Made by a program: the position numbers and the translations under genes. Shown here one piece after another: positions 61,460 through 64,000 of a stretch of 64,000 bases of DNA (its first letter is position 1; every line of letters starts with the position of its first letter). The stretch is from Comamonas sp. B21-038 (lineage in GTDB: Bacteria; Pseudomonadota; Gammaproteobacteria; Burkholderiales; Burkholderiaceae_C). The notes beneath the pieces are model-generated. The model saw only the letters and a list, made by a program, of their open reading frames with translations, was not told the origin of the DNA and ran no database searches. The DNA lies in NCBI RefSeq assembly GCF_022387135.1, contig NZ_CP092462.1, positions 2,852,001-2,916,000 of the forward strand, given 5' to 3'.

Positions 61460-61873
61460 ATGTCTCGCAAACCCCAACTCATCCTGTCATCCCTGGATGT
61501 GGACCGCTTGGAAGCACTGCTGGAAGCGATGCCAGCCAGTGCCTTCCCTGGCAAGGCGGATCTGGAGGCCGAGATTGCCCGTGCCGATATCGTGGAGCCG
61601 GCCGATATCCCACCGGATGTGGTGACGATGAACTCCACGGTGAACTTCGATATTGCCGAATCGGGCAAGCAGTTCCAGCTGACCCTGGTCTACCCCAAGG
61701 ACCTGGACGACACCAGCAGCAAGATTTCGGTATTTGCACCGGTGGGCAGTGCACTGCTGGGCCTGTCGATTGGCAATGAACTGGCCTGGCCATCGGTGGG
61801 CGGAAAAACCATGACGGTGCGCGTGACCGGCATCAGCTACCAGCCCGAGCGGGCTGGAGATCTGCACCGCTAG
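61460..61873 (+). CDS. rnk: Nucleoside diphosphate kinase regulator Rnk
   Basis: A 137-residue protein of the Rnk group with a GreA/GreB C-terminal-type domain (about residues 50-130: STVNFDIAESGKQFQLTLVYP, FAPVGSALLGLSIGNELAWP in pieces). It binds RNA polymerase and may affect nucleotide pools. ATG after CGGAGGAAG; the longer frame from 61,343 has no site. Confidence 0.8.
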   Translation: MSRKPQLILSSLDVDRLEALLEAMPASAFPGKADLEAEIARADIVEPADIPPDVVTMNSTVNFDIAESGKQFQLTLVYPKDLDDTSSKISVFAPVGSALLGLSIGNELAWPSVGGKTMTVRVTGISYQPERAGDLHR

Positions 61874-61879
61874 CAATCC

Positions 61880-63064
61880 CTACATCGACAAGCGCGCGCC
61901 GACCAGACTGACCAGCAGGCCGGCACCGACCAGACCCAGCTCCCAGCGGGCCACCGAACGCAGGCTGGGCGTGCGCGCCTCGACACCCAGGTAGAGCGCG
62001 CGCCCGGCCAGCAGCGACAGCGCAAAGGCCAGGCCCATGCCCAGCCAGTTCAGCCAGGGCTGGCTCGGCCAGACATGCGAGACCACCGCGTTGCACAGCA
62101 CCACGATCGAAAAGTGCACCAGAAACACCGAGTAACCCATTTGGCCCAGCGACTGCAGCCAGCGCACCGGCGCCTGGCGGCCCAGCCAATCGACCAGGCG
62201 GCTGTCCGAAGGCACACGCATCAACCACAGCAGTGCCACGGCGCCACACAGGGCCACCGCGATGCGCAGGCGGAAATCCACCTCCAATGACAGCAGGCCC
62301 AGTGCCAGCAATGCGGCCGTCCAGGACCAGGGCTTGGCACTTTGGCTGCCCCAGAAAGCCAGCATGCCCATGCCATAGGCGCCGATAAAGTAGACAAACC
62401 ACATGTCCAGCTCACTGTGGCGGTTGAGCACCAGCAGCGACAGCGCCGTCATCGCCAGAACCACCCACTGACCCAGTTGCAGGCCCAGCCACTGGCGCGG
62501 CCAGCGGCGGCTGAATGCGAACAGCAGCGTCACCGCAGCAAACAGCTGGAAGTCGATGGCAACATACCAGACGCCTGCCGACAGCGCGTCTTCACCGCTG
62601 ATGTCCTGCAGCATCAGCGCATTGGCGATCAACTGCTGCCAAGTCGGCTCGGCGGGTACGGATTCATGGGCAAACCAGGGCCGCACCAGCGCTGCGATAA
62701 GCACCGCCAGCAACAGCGCGACGGAATAAGGCGCCAGCAGCCGCAGCGCGCGCTGGCCGATCTTGGCCAGCGGGCTGCCAAAGCGGGCCACGCCTTGGGG
62801 TGCCAGGCTGGCGGCCGACAGAAAGCCACCCATGACCAGGAAAATCTGCACGGCGATGCGCGCATATTCCGCCAGCCACTCGATGATGCCGGGGGTGACT
62901 TGTGCTGCAACATCCGACATCGGGCCATAGAAAGCCAGGTGGTGCCAGACGATGGCAGCACAGCAAGCCCCTTTGGTCATGTCCAGCCACAGATTTCGTT
63001 TGTTATGGGTTGTGGTGGTAGGCAAGATAGTCTCTGGCCAGCTGATCCGCCATGGGCATGCCAT
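61880..63064 (-). CDS. Acyltransferase family 3 membrane protein
   Basis: A 394-residue protein with about ten membrane helices. The conserved opening WLDMTKGACCAAIVWHHLAFYG includes the family's catalytic-type His; GYSVFLVHFSIVVL closes the core. These proteins move acyl groups to sugars or lipids outside the cell. The start is uncertain: ATG at 63,064 fits best, 63,121 is possible. Confidence 0.75.
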   Translation of the reverse strand: MACPWRISWPETILPTTTTHNKRNLWLDMTKGACCAAIVWHHLAFYGPMSDVAAQVTPGIIEWLAEYARIAVQIFLVMGGFLSAASLAPQGVARFGSPLAKIGQRALRLLAPYSVALLLAVLIAALVRPWFAHESVPAEPTWQQLIANALMLQDISGEDALSAGVWYVAIDFQLFAAVTLLFAFSRRWPRQWLGLQLGQWVVLAMTALSLLVLNRHSELDMWFVYFIGAYGMGMLAFWGSQSAKPWSWTAALLALGLLSLEVDFRLRIAVALCGAVALLWLMRVPSDSRLVDWLGRQAPVRWLQSLGQMGYSVFLVHFSIVVLCNAVVSHVWPSQPWLNWLGMGLAFALSLLAGRALYLGVEARTPSLRSVARWELGLVGAGLLVSLVGARLSM

Positions 63065-63273
63065 CGCGGCGCAGTCCGGCAATGTTCTGACAAAGGTGTG
63101 GCACCGCGCGCGCAGTGCCACTCCATGTGTAACGCCGTTGTATCCGCTGCCGTTGACGGGGCGGCCCTGCTCATAGACCGAAAACTGCCGTCTTTACAAA
63201 GCGGCTATAGCAAGCGCCGGGCCATGGCGGCCTGGCGTTTCAGCTTTTCCAGAAAAAACCGATAATCAGCGCC

Positions 63274-63858
63274 ATGAAACAAGCCCCAACGCCGCTGCCC
63301 GAGCTCACCCGCCAATTCGTGTCACATTTTGGCGAAATGGGCAGCCGCTGGGGCATCAACCGCACGGTAGGACAGATCTACGCGCTGATCTTTCTGTCGC
63401 CCCAGCCCATCAATGCCGACGAGATTGCCGAGGGCCTGTCGTTCTCGCGCTCCAATGTCAGCATGGGCTTGAAGGAGCTGCAATCCTGGCGCCTGGTACA
63501 CATGCGCCACCAGCCGGGTGACCGGCGCGAGTACTTTGAAGCGCCAGCCGATGTCTGGGAAATCTTCCGCACCCTGGCCGAGGAGCGCCGCCGCCGCGAG
63601 ATCGAACCCACCCAGTCGATGCTGCGCTCCGCGCTGCTGCAGGAAACCCATTCCGCCGACGAGCAATACGCCCAGCAGCGCATGCAGGAGATGTACGACC
63701 TGATCGACAAGCTGATGACCTGGTTTGACGATGTGCAGCGCCTCAACCCCGACACCGCCTTGCAGCTGATGGGCATGGGCAGCGCCGTCACCCGGGTGCT
63801 GACCATCAAGGACCGCCTGACCGGCAAATCGCCCGCCCGCAAGGAAGGCAACGACTGA
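63274..63858 (+). CDS. GbsR/MarR-type regulator
   Basis: A 194-residue regulator with a winged helix (about residues 30-90: GQIYALIFLSPQPINADEIAEGLSFSRSNVSMGLKELQSWRLV in pieces) of the GbsR family and a helical C terminus. Divergent from the acyltransferase gene; its partner gene follows at 63,861. Confidence 0.85.
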   Translation: MKQAPTPLPELTRQFVSHFGEMGSRWGINRTVGQIYALIFLSPQPINADEIAEGLSFSRSNVSMGLKELQSWRLVHMRHQPGDRREYFEAPADVWEIFRTLAEERRRREIEPTQSMLRSALLQETHSADEQYAQQRMQEMYDLIDKLMTWFDDVQRLNPDTALQLMGMGSAVTRVLTIKDRLTGKSPARKEGND

Positions 63859-63860
63859 GA

Positions 63861-64000
63861 TGCTGGCGCTGCAAACCCCGGCCGCCATTGCCGAGCGGCT
63901 CTGGCCCGGCACGAGCTGGCCTGCGCTGATGCCCGGCCATGGCCTGCCCCGCGCCGAGATTGCCGGTGATTTCTTGCTGCTGGACCACCTCGAAGCCGCC
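63861..64000 (+). CDS. Partial gene, unknown product
   Basis: Starts 2 bp after the GbsR stop with ATG and is open to the window edge (46 codons; MLALQTPAAIAERLWPG...). Too short to identify; coupled to the GbsR gene. Confidence 0.5.

Noticed and set aside
1-64000. CRISPR array, reverse transcriptase, retron or restriction-modification pair
   Set aside because: No spaced direct repeats, no RT motif, and the only methyltransferase-like gene lacks a partner nuclease.

Overview
The window reads as a piece of a GC-rich betaproteobacterial chromosome, most likely family Comamonadaceae (Comamonas-like). The basis is the gene order GntR regulator-sdhCDAB-sdhE-gltA, the Bug-type solute-binding protein beside CoA-transferase and acyl-CoA dehydrogenase genes, and overall protein resemblance. 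This is recognition from sequence alone; no search was run.

Positions 1-271 are the 3' end of a host yjdM/phnA gene. Positions about 272-30,650 are a lambda-like prophage that looks incomplete. Its late side (minus strand) runs from the repressor region leftwards: cro-like gene, small regulators, HNH protein, O-like and possible P-like replication genes, ninB, ninG, a Q-like antiterminator, then small and large terminase, portal and MuF-type head protein. It stops there: no capsid, tail or lysis gene is recognisable. Its left-early side (plus strand) runs from an OL/pL-like element at 17,145-17,188 through a long noncoding structured stretch, an array of tiny genes separated by hairpin terminators, a tRNA-Arg(UCU), bet/exo/ssb recombination genes, many small accessory genes, an AlpA-like protein and a tyrosine integrase. 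Shared 16-bp palindromic operators (half-site TAGCA) lie between cI and cro and at pL.

The most unusual part of the prophage is noncoding. Two adjacent stems of 20 or more base pairs (17,349-17,620) share internal hairpins with each other and with a third, closed element on the opposite strand 9 kb away (8,173-8,285). I read these as a repeated structured RNA family I cannot name. A separate 10-bp stem (6,242-6,291) covers the ribosome binding site of a small plus-strand gene.

Right of the prophage the chromosome carries: mutS directly abutting the integrase end, with a translationally coupled Anbu proteasome-like protease; IclR and LysR regulators; a secreted nuclease; an organic-acid/acyl-CoA block under a divergent LysR; a bacterioferritin-type ferritin lacking the haem methionine; and the YhhQ transporter. 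A central carbon block follows: acnB, a CitE-like lyase, tam and mdh on the minus strand, then GntR, sdhCDAB, sdhE and gltA on the plus strand. Last come a phosphoethanolamine transferase, an SplB/PA0069-type radical SAM protein, rnk, an acyltransferase and a GbsR regulator. Three exact CTGT-N8-ACAG boxes (LexA type) precede an unknown 97-residue gene (two boxes) and the radical SAM gene (one box), which suggests two SOS-controlled genes outside the prophage.
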